Shown in pieces: positions 1 through 6,049 of a stretch of 10,890 bases of DNA (position 1 is the first letter of the stretch; each line of letters opens with the position of its first letter). A model generated the notes under the pieces. It searched no databases, was not told the origin of the DNA, and was given only the letters and a program-made list of their open reading frames with translations. The stretch comes from an uncultured Oscillospiraceae bacterium (lineage in GTDB: Bacteria; Bacillota; Clostridia; Oscillospirales; Ruminococcaceae): positions 1 to 10,890 of the forward strand of contig CATXYA010000021.1 of assembly GCA_958403605.1 (NCBI GenBank). Direction: 5' to 3'. Both the position numbers and the translations under genes were made by a program.

Positions 1-2337
1 CAGGACATCCCGGCCAAGGGTGTGCCCTCCGTGCGCCTGGCGGACGGCCCCCACGGCGAGCGCCGGGAGGATTTCCGCCATGCAAAGCGCAACGGCGGCC
101 ACAGCCGCCCCGCCACCTGCTTTCCCACCGCCGTGGCCCAGGCCTGTGCCTGGGACCCCGTGCTGGAGGAGGCCATCGGTAAAGCCATTGCCGCCGAGTG
201 CCGCGCCCAGGGCGTGTCGGTGCTGCTGGGGCCGGGCGTCAACATCAAGCGCAGCCCCTTGTGCGGGCGCAATTTTGAATACTATTCCGAGGACCCGCTG
301 CTGGCGGGCACACTGGGCGCGGCCTTTATCCGCGGAGTGCAGAGCATGGGCGTTGCCGCCTGCCTCAAGCATTTTGCCCTCAACAACCAGGAGAGCTGGC
401 GCTTTCGCGTCTCGGCAGAGGTGGATGAGCGCGCGCTGCGGGAGCTGTATCTTAAGCCCTTCGAGCTCGCCGTCAAGCAGGGGGCGCCCGAGACGGTGAT
501 GTGCAGCTATAACCGGGTAAACGGTACCTATGCCAGCGAACACCGCCAGCTGCTGACGCAGATCCTGCGGGAGGAATGGGGCTTCGACGGCCTGGTGATG
601 AGCGATTGGGGCGCGGTGAACGACCGGCCCAAGGGCGTGGCCGCGGGCCTCGATTTGGAAATGCCCGCCTCCGGCGGCGAGACCGACTGGCAGGTGGCTG
701 CCGCCGTGCGCGCGGGGCGCATCCCGCAGGCGGCGGTGGATGCGGCCGCCCTGCGGGTGCTGCGGCTGGTGGCGCGCCATGCGGAGCAGAAGGAAACGCC
801 CTGTGACCAGGCGTCCCATCACGCGCTGGCCGTGCGCGCCGCCGCCGAAAGCGCGGTGCTGCTGAAAAACGACGGGCTGCTGCCGCTGCCGGAAAAGGAG
901 AACGTGGCCGTCATCGGCGCGCTGGCGGAAAAGCCGCGCTACCAGGGGGCCGGTTCCAGCTTTGTGAACGCCCGGGCCGTGGGCATGCTGGCTGCCATGA
1001 AACAGAACGGCTGGGCCTACTGCAATTACGCGCCCGGCTACCTTTTAGAGAGCGAGCAGGCGGATCTGAAAATGGAAGAGCAGGCCCTGGCCTATGCCAA
1101 AACGGCCCGTACCGTGCTGTACTTTATGGGCCTTACGGAAATTTTTGAGGCGGAAGCCTATGACCGCACCACACTGGCCCTGCCGGAAAATCAGACCCGG
1201 CTGCTGAAAAAGCTGCTGCGCGTCAACAAAAACATCGTGGTGGTGTTGGCGGGCGGCGCACCGGTGGTCACGCCCTGGGTCGACAAGGTCCCGGCGCTGC
1301 TGTACACAGCCTTGGGCGGGGAGGGCGTGGGCGAGGCCACGTACGATTTGGTGTTTGGCAAGCGCTCCCCCTCCGGCAAGCTGGCCGAGACCTGGCCGCT
1401 GGAGCTGGCCGATACCCCCTGCGCGCTGCACTATCCCATGGGGCCGCGCGCGGCCACCTATAACGAGAGCATCTATGTGGGCTACCGCTATTACGACAAG
1501 GCGGAAAAGGACGTGCGATTCCCCTTCGGCCCCGGCCTCGCCTACACCATCTTTGCCTACCGGGGCTTGGCCCTGCCCGCCCGTGTGGAACAGGGGCGGC
1601 CGCTGCAGGTGCTGTTCAGTGTCAAAAACACGGGCGAACGGGCGGCGGACGAGATCAGCCAGGTGTACGTCTCCTGTCCCCAGTCCGCGGTGCACCGCCC
1701 GCAAAAGGTGTTGGCGGGCTATGCGCGCACGCATCTGGAGCCGGGAGAGGAAAAGCTGGTCACGGTCACCGTTCCCTATGAGGCTCTGCAGGTCTGGGAC
1801 GCCACGGCCCACCGGGCGGTGGTGGAAGCGGGGACCTATGAGGTCCATGTGGGCGCTTCCAGCCGGGACCTGCGGCTGACGGGCCGCGTGGAAACGGCGG
1901 GGGAACAGCTGGCGCCCGCGCCGCAGCACAGCGCCGCGGGCCCTTACGGAGAATTGCCGGAAGGGTTCCCCGATGCGGCGTTCTACCGGCTGCACACCCG
2001 CGCCCCGGTCGGCAACGCGCCGTTGCCGCCGGGCAGCTACACCATGCAGACCACGCTGGGCGAGATGCGCGCCTCTTCCACGGCGCGGGCTGTGGAAAAG
2101 CTGGCCATGGCCGCCGCGGTGACGCACACGCACATCTCCTCCAACCCCACCGTCAACCGGCGCATCTGCCGCCAGATGGTGGAGGGCCTGCCTTTCAAAA
2201 ATATCGCCATGAACCTGGGCGGCCTCATCCAATTTGCAACGCTGGAAAAACTGCTGGAGGCCTGCAACGGCAGACGGAGCCTGGCGTCCGCCGCGGCGGC
2301 GCTGGCCCGCGATATGGCAAGAAAAAAGGACCGCTGA
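1..2337 (+). CDS. Glycoside hydrolase family 3 beta-glycosidase (5' end outside window)
   Basis: Retaining exo-beta-glycosidase, most likely a beta-glucosidase, removing terminal sugars from oligosaccharides. The frame is open from base 1, so the start lies upstream; by family comparison roughly 40-50 residues are missing. Of 778 visible residues, the DGPHG motif lies at 15-19, KHFALNNQE at 123-131, and VMSDWG near 200-205 with the catalytic nucleophile Asp202. The alpha/beta sandwich domain follows from LLKNDGLLPLP, and EAEAYDR (383-389) carries the probable acid/base Glu385. A fibronectin-III-like domain spans about 515-625 (DEISQVYVS). A further 150 residues form a mostly helical C-terminal extension outside the core GH3 domains. 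There is no PA14 insert; secretion cannot be judged without the N-terminus. Substrate (glucoside, xyloside or other) is not determinable. The family call is firm. Confidence 0.95.
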   Translation, partial: QDIPAKGVPSVRLADGPHGERREDFRHAKRNGGHSRPATCFPTAVAQACAWDPVLEEAIGKAIAAECRAQGVSVLLGPGVNIKRSPLCGRNFEYYSEDPLLAGTLGAAFIRGVQSMGVAACLKHFALNNQESWRFRVSAEVDERALRELYLKPFELAVKQGAPETVMCSYNRVNGTYASEHRQLLTQILREEWGFDGLVMSDWGAVNDRPKGVAAGLDLEMPASGGETDWQVAAAVRAGRIPQAAVDAAALRVLRLVARHAEQKETPCDQASHHALAVRAAAESAVLLKNDGLLPLPEKENVAVIGALAEKPRYQGAGSSFVNARAVGMLAAMKQNGWAYCNYAPGYLLESEQADLKMEEQALAYAKTARTVLYFMGLTEIFEAEAYDRTTLALPENQTRLLKKLLRVNKNIVVVLAGGAPVVTPWVDKVPALLYTALGGEGVGEATYDLVFGKRSPSGKLAETWPLELADTPCALHYPMGPRAATYNESIYVGYRYYDKAEKDVRFPFGPGLAYTIFAYRGLALPARVEQGRPLQVLFSVKNTGERAADEISQVYVSCPQSAVHRPQKVLAGYARTHLEPGEEKLVTVTVPYEALQVWDATAHRAVVEAGTYEVHVGASSRDLRLTGRVETAGEQLAPAPQHSAAGPYGELPEGFPDAAFYRLHTRAPVGNAPLPPGSYTMQTTLGEMRASSTARAVEKLAMAAAVTHTHISSNPTVNRRICRQMVEGLPFKNIAMNLGGLIQFATLEKLLEACNGRRSLASAAAALARDMARKKDR

Positions 2338-2359
2338 GGCGGTCCTTTTTTCTTGCCAT
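2314..2359. terminator. Bidirectional intrinsic terminator containing the GH3 stop codon
   Basis: A perfect 21-bp inverted repeat (2314-2334 and 2339-2359) has a 4-nt loop, TGAG, whose TGA is the GH3 stop codon. Its GC core GGACCGC/GCGGTCC is flanked by six A on the left and six T on the right, so it works on either strand. It can end both the GH3 transcript and the leftward 65-aa gene. The left arm is coding and encodes the last seven residues. Confidence 0.9.
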
Positions 2360-2384
2360 CTTATCATAAGGTGAAAAAATCTGT

Positions 2385-2582
2385 TCACGGCTCGTAGATC
2401 TTCACGTCGTCGTCCACCAGGTCGTCCGCGTACAGGGCGGGGAACCAGGCGTCGGCAGCCAGGCTGTCATAGACGGAATCCGTCGTGGCCGTTTGGCCAT
2501 CCGCCGGGCGCTGTTCTTCCGCGCGGCAAACGCCGCCGTCCTGGCGCTGGCGCTTGGAATGCTTGTCATGATGCTTTTCCAT
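2385..2582 (-). CDS. Uncharacterised 65-aa charged protein
   Basis: I do not recognise a family. The start is the ATG at 2582-2580, chosen because AAAAGGAGGG sits 6 nt upstream; an in-frame ATG at 2696 has no ribosome binding site. The N-terminus is basic and His-rich (MEKHHDKHSKRQRQDGG), the middle polar, and the C-terminus acidic (YADDLVDDDVKIYEP). There is no signal peptide or membrane segment and only one Cys. A soluble, possibly partly disordered protein is inferred. The gene converges on GH3 across the shared terminator and is divergent from the YegP-like gene across a 179-bp AT-rich gap. It is a probable real gene because of its ribosome binding site, open frame and terminator; no function can be assigned. 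Confidence 0.65.
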   Translation of the reverse strand: MEKHHDKHSKRQRQDGGVCRAEEQRPADGQTATTDSVYDSLAADAWFPALYADDLVDDDVKIYEP

Positions 2583-2678
2583 GGATATCCCTCCTTTTGC
2601 TGTTAGGATGTGTCGTTTGCGGGGAAATACACTTGGAAAAACCTGTTTTCGACGAAAAACGAAAAGATTTTGTACAAT

Positions 2679-2703
2679 AAATTCAACGAACTGCATTGAA
2701 TTT
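2679..2703. promoter_or_regulatory. Operator-like inverted repeat between the divergent small genes
   Basis: AAATTCAA (2679-2686) and TTGAATTT (2696-2703) form a perfect 8-bp inverted repeat with a 9-nt spacer. It overlaps the putative -35 box of the YegP-like gene, so a dimeric regulator bound here could block it. It is a candidate operator only; the regulator is unknown. Confidence 0.35.
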
Positions 2704-2723
2704 TATGTAAAATGTGATATTCT
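2696..2723 (+). promoter_or_regulatory. Putative promoter of the YegP-like gene
   Basis: A -35 box TTGAAT (2696-2701), a 16-bp spacer and an extended -10 TGA-TATTCT (2715-2723) are seen. The -10 hexamer matches consensus at 4 of 6 bases. The TAAAAT at 2708-2713 is an alternative -10 with no good -35. Confidence 0.4.
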
Positions 2724-2761
2724 GGAGATAAAGGTTCCAGAACGGAGAAGGAGGAGCAGTT

Positions 2762-3136
2762 ATGGGAAAATTTGTGATCCATCAGACGCCGACGGGGTAT
2801 ACCTTCCATTTAAAAGCAGCCAATGGGGAGACCATCGCCACCAGCGAAGTCTACACCACGCTGGCTGCCTGCAAAAAGGGCATCGAGAGTGTGCGCACCA
2901 ACGCCCCCAAGGCGGGCGTGCAGAATTTGACGGCGGAAAACACGCCTGCCTGCGCCCATCCCCGGTTTGAAATTTATTTAGATCATCAAAAGGAATACCG
3001 CTTCCGCTTAACAGCCACCAACGGCCAAACGATCGCCTCGTCGGAAGGATACACCGCCAAGGCTTCCTGCGAAAACGGCATCGCCAGCGTCAAGAAAAAC
3101 GCCCCGGAAGCCCCGGTCATGGAGCCGACAGCCTGA
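2762..3136 (+). CDS. YegP-family protein with two DUF1508 repeats
   Basis: Small soluble protein of 124 aa. Two tandem DUF1508/YegP repeats are visible: residues 3-50 (FVIHQTPTGYTFHLKAANGE, then TIATSEVYT and GIESVRTNAP) and residues 68-115 (FEIYLDHQKEYRFRLTATNG, then SSEGY and GIASVKKNAP). A short linker containing one Cys joins them. Each unit has the family's FRF/L-K-A-NG-I-SEGY and NGI-SV-NAP signature. AAGGAGG at 2748-2754 lies 7 nt before the ATG and fixes the start. The YegP family has no firmly established biochemical role; stress or nucleotide-related roles have been suggested but nothing here tests them. It is monocistronic and ends at the terminator at 3172-3208. Confidence 0.9.
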   Translation: MGKFVIHQTPTGYTFHLKAANGETIATSEVYTTLAACKKGIESVRTNAPKAGVQNLTAENTPACAHPRFEIYLDHQKEYRFRLTATNGQTIASSEGYTAKASCENGIASVKKNAPEAPVMEPTA

Positions 3137-3171
3137 AAATTGCAGAGATCTTTATAAAAGAGAACAAAAAG

Positions 3172-3208
3172 AAAAAACCTGTAGAACTGAGTGTTCTACA
3201 GGTTTTTT
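3172..3208. terminator. Bidirectional terminator shared by the YegP-like gene and tRNA-Leu
   Basis: A perfect 16-bp inverted repeat (3172-3187 and 3193-3208) has loop TGAGT, stem core CCTGTAGAAC/GTTCTACAGG, and flanking A6 and T6 runs. It ends the rightward YegP-like mRNA. On the minus strand it begins at the terminal A of the tRNA CCA end. Confidence 0.92.
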
Positions 3209-3291
3209 GGTGCGGAAGAGGGGACTTGAACCCCCACGTCATGGACACACGCACCTCAAACGTGCCTGTCTGCCGATTCCAGCACTTCCGC
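3208..3291 (-). tRNA. tRNA-Leu(GAG), CCA encoded
   Basis: Minus strand, 84 nt. The acceptor stem GCGGAAG pairs with CTTCCGC, followed by discriminator A and genomic CCA. The D-arm contains GGAATCGGCAGAC, typical of tRNA-Leu. The anticodon stem CACGT/GCGTG (one T-G wobble) closes the loop TTGAGGT, giving anticodon GAG, which reads CUC and CUU. A long variable arm (TGTCCATGACGT, GTC/GAC stem) marks a class II tRNA. The T-arm is GGGGG-TTCAAGT-CCCCT. The identity is secure by hand folding. Confidence 0.95.
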
Positions 3292-3298
3292 ATAATGG

Positions 3299-3314
3299 GC
3301 GGCGCTTGCGCCGC
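3299..3314 (-). other. Hairpin in the pre-tRNA leader
   Basis: GCGGCGC and GCGCCGC form a near-continuous palindrome around a TT centre, between the tRNA promoter and the mature tRNA 5' end. It would fold in the precursor next to the RNase P cleavage site. Its role is unknown. Confidence 0.5.
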
Positions 3315-3321
3315 GAGTAAT

Positions 3322-3351
3322 AATATAGCATATCCTCGGCCCGAAAGTCAA
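3322..3351 (-). promoter_or_regulatory. Promoter of tRNA-Leu
   Basis: On the minus strand, -35 TTGACT (3351-3346), an 18-bp spacer and -10 TATATT (3327-3322) preceded by TGC form an extended -10. This is a strong sigma-A-type match about 30 bp upstream of the mature tRNA end. Confidence 0.75.
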
Positions 3352-3401
3352 GTGCTTCCGCCAAGAAATGCCTTTTTCACGCCAAGCCCGCCCCGTGCTT
3401 T

Positions 3402-3641
3402 TCAGAATTCCAACGGCTCCAAAACGGCATCCGCCATGACGCTTTCAAAATGCCGTGGGTCCAGCTGTCCCGCATTGCATTGGGCGGCCAGAGAATAGGC
3501 AAAATTTTTATCCAAGGAGACATCAGAAATTTCTTGTACCTGCGGGGAAGTCCCTATTTGCCGGGTACACCGCAGGCCGTACGCCGTATAGCTGATGCCA
3601 TCCGGCGTTGTGAGGTGTTCCTCAAAAACGGAATACTGCAC
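3402..3641 (-). CDS. Small DUF6514-like protein
   Basis: A 79-aa soluble protein. The start is GTG at 3641-3639 with GGAGG 9 nt upstream; in the same frame a stop codon lies upstream with no better start. The sequence carries a pattern I associate with DUF6514, a short uncharacterised Firmicutes family: SYTAYGLRC near the N-terminus, then EISDVSLDKNFAYSLAAQCN and LDPRHFESVMADAVL at the C-terminus. The last segment is probably helical. Function is unknown. No clear terminator follows, so reading through towards the tRNA-Leu promoter is possible. The family name is from memory and should be checked by profile search; that this is a gene is more certain than the name. Confidence 0.65.
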   Translation of the reverse strand: MQYSVFEEHLTTPDGISYTAYGLRCTRQIGTSPQVQEISDVSLDKNFAYSLAAQCNAGQLDPRHFESVMADAVLEPLEF

Positions 3642-3849
3642 GGAATGCCACCTCCATAGGAAAAATGATGGGCCCGGGCCTCAAATGGAATCCCCAGAAA
3701 TATTCCGCACGCCAGCGGGACCTTGTGCAGCAGAGTTGAGCCGGCTGTACCTGGAAATTTTGTGTCCGGCAGGCCGCAAGCCACCGTTTCCACCGCAAAA
3801 GAAGACCCCCCCAGGGGATCTGACAAAAATACCGTTCCGCAAAAGTCAT
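3622..3849 (-). CDS. Doubtful 75-aa ORF, possibly frameshifted
   Basis: The ATG at 3849-3847 has an excellent AAGGAGG ribosome binding site 6 nt upstream, so translation probably starts here. The product in this frame is unlike a normal protein: rich in Trp and Arg, five Cys, no recognisable motif. It overlaps the next gene's start by 20 nt. A neighbouring minus-strand frame from about 3840 to 3554 reads more naturally (TVFLSDPLGGSSFAVETVAC and so on) and would be entered if one T were added to the TTTT run at codons 2-3, or by slippage at the G7 run (3806-3812). It may be a degraded gene, a phase-variable gene, or a translated leader for the DUF6514-like gene. No family is recognised. Confidence 0.3.
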   Translation of the reverse strand: MTFAERYFCQIPWGGLLLRWKRWLAACRTQNFQVQPAQLCCTRSRWRAEYFWGFHLRPGPIIFPMEVAFRAVFRF

Positions 3850-4012
3850 GCTATTCCTCCTTTTTTTGACATTTTATTCCCTTTTTCCCGTATTTCCTAC
3901 GTACTCGAGTTCGTATTGTAAAATCTTGCCAAATACTCCGGAAAGATTTCTCACAAACTCTCTCTCTGATTTTCCCTTTGTCACAAAAAAGAGGAAAGAT
4001 GCTCCGTTATTT

Positions 4013-5383
4013 TTATGATTGTGCAATAAAGTCCGTTTTAGGAGCCTCCCAGGCCAGCAACCCCTTTTTCTTGATTTGATAATAAGCAAGGCCGATGATA
4101 TCGGCCAGCAGCCAGCCGATGGGCACAGACCACCAGATGCCCGTCACGCCGAAAAAGGGCAGGGCGGACAGCGCATAGGCCAACCCCACGCGCGTGCCCA
4201 GGGAAACGACTGTCAGCACCACCGACATCCCGGGCTTGCCCAAGGCGCGGTAGAAGCCATACAGCAGAAACAGGCAGCCGATGCCGCAGTAAAACGCGCC
4301 CTCGATGTGCAGATAGCGCACGCCCTCGGCCAAAATGGCCGTCTCCTCCGGGCTGATGAACAGCAGCATCAGCGGGCGCGCCAGCACCCACACGGCCAGC
4401 GAGATCACGATGCAAAAGGCGAGCGCGGCGCCCACGGCGCCCTTGAGGCCGGCGCGGATGCGCTCCTCCCGGCGGGCGCCGTAGTTTTGGGCGATGAAGG
4501 TGGAAAACGCGTTGCCGAAATCCTGCACCGGCATGTAGGCAAAGGCGTCGATCTTCACCGCCGCGGCAAAGGCGGCCATCACCGTGGTACCGAAGCTGTT
4601 CACCAGGCCCTGCACCAATAAGATGCCGAAGTTCATCACCGACTGCTGCACACAGGTGAGCACGGAAAAGCTGCCGATCTCCCGCACACAGCGCCAGCGC
4701 AGACGGCAGTGGGCGCGGCCAAGACGCAGCTGTGGGAAGCGCAGCCAGGTATAGACGGCGATGCCCAGGCCGGAGAGGTACTGAGAGAGTACCGTGGCCT
4801 CGGCAGCCCCGGCCACCCCGCGCCCCAGCCCCAGCACGAACCAGAGGTCCAGCACGATGTTCAGCACGGCGCAGACCGCCAAAAACAGCAGCGGCACCAG
4901 AGAATTGCCGATGGCCCGCAGGAGCGAAGCGAAGTAGTTATAAAGAAAAGTGGCGGCGATGCCGCAGAAAATGACCGTCAGATATTCCCGCATCAGCCCA
5001 TAGACCGCGGGCGGGACCTGTAAGAGGCGGAGGATGCCGTCCACGCCCGCCCAGGCCGCCACGTTCAGCAGCACGGCCAACAGCGCGATCAGCACAAAAG
5101 AGGCGAACATCCCCTCCTTGAGGCCGTCCTCGTCCTTTTGCCCAAAGCGGATGGAAAACACGGCGCCGCTGCCCATGCACAGCCCCAGCAGGATGGAGGT
5201 CAAAAAGGTCATCAACGTGAAGGCGGACCCCACCGCCGCCAGCGCGTCCGCCCCCAAAAAGCGCCCCACGATCAGCGTATCGGCCACATTGTAGCATTGC
5301 TGCAGCAAATTGCCCACGATCATGGGCAGCGCAAAACGCAGCATCGTCTTCATCACCGGCCCCTGGGTCAGATCCCCTTTCAC
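4013..5383 (-). CDS. MATE-family multidrug efflux transporter
   Basis: Inner-membrane secondary transporter exporting drugs or metabolites in exchange for Na+ or H+. The 456-aa length and about 12 hydrophobic segments fit the family. The N-terminal DLTQGPVMKTMLRFALPM and GNLLQQCYNVADTLIVGRF motifs are typical of clostridial MATE proteins, and the second half repeats the fold (VQDFGNAFSTFIAQNYGA). The start chosen is GTG at 5383-5381, because AAGGAAG lies 7 nt upstream; an ATG six codons earlier (5401) has no ribosome binding site. It is transcribed alone from a near-perfect promoter, back to back with the Lrp/AsnC gene, which suggests control by that regulator. Substrate is unknown. No clear intrinsic terminator follows the stop. 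Confidence 0.93.
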   Translation of the reverse strand: MKGDLTQGPVMKTMLRFALPMIVGNLLQQCYNVADTLIVGRFLGADALAAVGSAFTLMTFLTSILLGLCMGSGAVFSIRFGQKDEDGLKEGMFASFVLIALLAVLLNVAAWAGVDGILRLLQVPPAVYGLMREYLTVIFCGIAATFLYNYFASLLRAIGNSLVPLLFLAVCAVLNIVLDLWFVLGLGRGVAGAAEATVLSQYLSGLGIAVYTWLRFPQLRLGRAHCRLRWRCVREIGSFSVLTCVQQSVMNFGILLVQGLVNSFGTTVMAAFAAAVKIDAFAYMPVQDFGNAFSTFIAQNYGARREERIRAGLKGAVGAALAFCIVISLAVWVLARPLMLLFISPEETAILAEGVRYLHIEGAFYCGIGCLFLLYGFYRALGKPGMSVVLTVVSLGTRVGLAYALSALPFFGVTGIWWSVPIGWLLADIIGLAYYQIKKKGLLAWEAPKTDFIAQS

Positions 5384-5408
5384 AGAAACACTTCCTTGCA
5401 TTACGATT

Positions 5409-5426
5409 CGAAAGATAAAACTTTCG
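5409..5426 (-). promoter_or_regulatory. Hairpin/dyad in the MATE 5' leader
   Basis: CGAAAG-N6-CTTTCG is a perfect inverted repeat lying just after the expected transcription start of the MATE gene (about 5430). Weaker symmetry extends outwards to TTAC at 5401-5404 and GTAA at 5431-5434. It could be an operator just downstream of the promoter or an mRNA 5' hairpin. Confidence 0.45.
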
Positions 5427-5436
5427 TTTAGTAAAA

Positions 5437-5465
5437 ATTATAGAAAACAACGCAACACTTGTCAA
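5437..5465 (-). promoter_or_regulatory. Consensus sigma-A promoter of the MATE gene
   Basis: On the minus strand, TTGACA (5465-5460), a 17-bp spacer and TATAAT (5442-5437) match the vegetative consensus at all 12 positions. Such a strong promoter on an efflux gene implies repression or constitutive high expression. Confidence 0.9.
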
Positions 5466-5479
5466 GCAAAGAATTGCTT
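5464..5479. promoter_or_regulatory. Inverted repeat between divergent -35 boxes
   Basis: AAGCAA-N4-TTGCTT is a perfect 6-bp inverted repeat. Its left arm overlaps the last two bases of the MATE -35 box and its right arm is the putative -35 of the Lrp gene. It is well placed for joint control of both genes, most simply by the Lrp-family protein itself. This is inferred from position only. Confidence 0.5.
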
Positions 5480-5501
5480 TTTGACGGAGAAAGGTTATAA
5501 T
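5474..5501 (+). promoter_or_regulatory. Putative promoter of the Lrp/AsnC gene
   Basis: The -10 TATAAT (5496-5501) is perfect; the -35 TTGCTT (5474-5479) is weak, with a 16-bp spacer. A TTGACG at 5481-5486 is too close to act as its -35. Confidence 0.6.
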
Positions 5502-5535
5502 AAGAAAAACGGATGCCAAGGAGAGAGGAAATGGG

Positions 5536-5994
5536 ATGTTCTTAGACGGTTTGGACGAGCTGGATCAAAAAATTTTGCAGCTGCTCATCAAAAATGCCCG
5601 CATGTCATATTCCGAGATCGGCCAGCAGGTGGGCGTGTCGCGGGTGGCGGTGAAGATGCGCATCCAGGCGCTGGAGCAGCGGGGGATCATCGAGGAGTAC
5701 ACCACGGTCATCAACCCGCAGAAGATTAGCGGCGCCGTGTCCTGTTATTTTGAGATCGAGACTGAACCGGAGACGCTGGCGCAGGTGACAGAGCTGCTGC
5801 GCCAAAACGAGACCATCACCCAGATCTACCGCGTCACCGGCAAAAATAAGCTGCACGTCCACGCGGTTGCGGCCTCGCAGGAAGAATTGGAATCGCTGCT
5901 GCACCACCAGATGGACCGGCTGCCGGGCGTCGCCAGCATCAGCTGCAACATCATCCTCTCCCGCATCAAGGACATCAAGGGCCTGCGGCTGTGA
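5536..5994 (+). CDS. Lrp/AsnC-family transcriptional regulator
   Basis: A 152-aa DNA-binding regulator, probably oligomeric and responsive to an amino acid or small ligand. The N-terminal helix-turn-helix covers about residues 7-60: LDELDQKILQLL, SYSEIGQQVGVSRVAVKMRI (recognition helix near 35-46), and GIIEEYTTVINP. The C-terminal RAM/AsnC effector domain spans about 66-145 (CYFEIET, ITQIYRVTGKNKLHVHA, LPGVASISCNIILSRIKD). AGAGG at 5524-5528 lies 7 nt before the ATG; another ATG at 5531 is out of frame and stops after four codons. It is divergent from the MATE pump, and many such regulators control themselves and the adjacent gene. The ligand is not inferable. Confidence 0.93.
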   Translation: MFLDGLDELDQKILQLLIKNARMSYSEIGQQVGVSRVAVKMRIQALEQRGIIEEYTTVINPQKISGAVSCYFEIETEPETLAQVTELLRQNETITQIYRVTGKNKLHVHAVAASQEELESLLHHQMDRLPGVASISCNIILSRIKDIKGLRL

Positions 5995-6005
5995 CGCCGA
6001 AACAT

Positions 6006-6038
6006 AAAAAGAGACCGCTCTGTGAGCGGTCTCTTTTT
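6006..6038. terminator. Bidirectional terminator between the Lrp and PFP genes
   Basis: A perfect 15-bp inverted repeat (6006-6020 and 6024-6038) with loop TGT, GC core GAGACCGCTC/GAGCGGTCTC, and A5 and T5 flanks. It lies 12 nt after the Lrp stop and 12 nt beyond the stop of the leftward phosphofructokinase, serving both. Confidence 0.92.
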
Positions 6039-6049
6039 GCTGACGCCGG

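Noticed and set aside
1045..2388. 447-codon open frame antisense to the GH3 gene
   Set aside because: It mirrors a real gene in high-GC DNA; the product is rich in His, Arg, Gln and Gly with no motif, and there is no ribosome binding site.
3961..4012. Possible terminator after the MATE gene (minus strand, CCTC followed by T6)
   Set aside because: The T-run is present but the upstream bases do not form a stable stem; only broken pairing is found.
3874..4089. 71-codon minus-strand frame overlapping the MATE 3' end
   Set aside because: No ribosome binding site, and over half lies inside the MATE gene in another frame.
4019..4621. 200-codon plus-strand open frame opposite the MATE gene
   Set aside because: His/Gln/Gly-rich shadow with no motif; the MATE protein is clear on the other strand.
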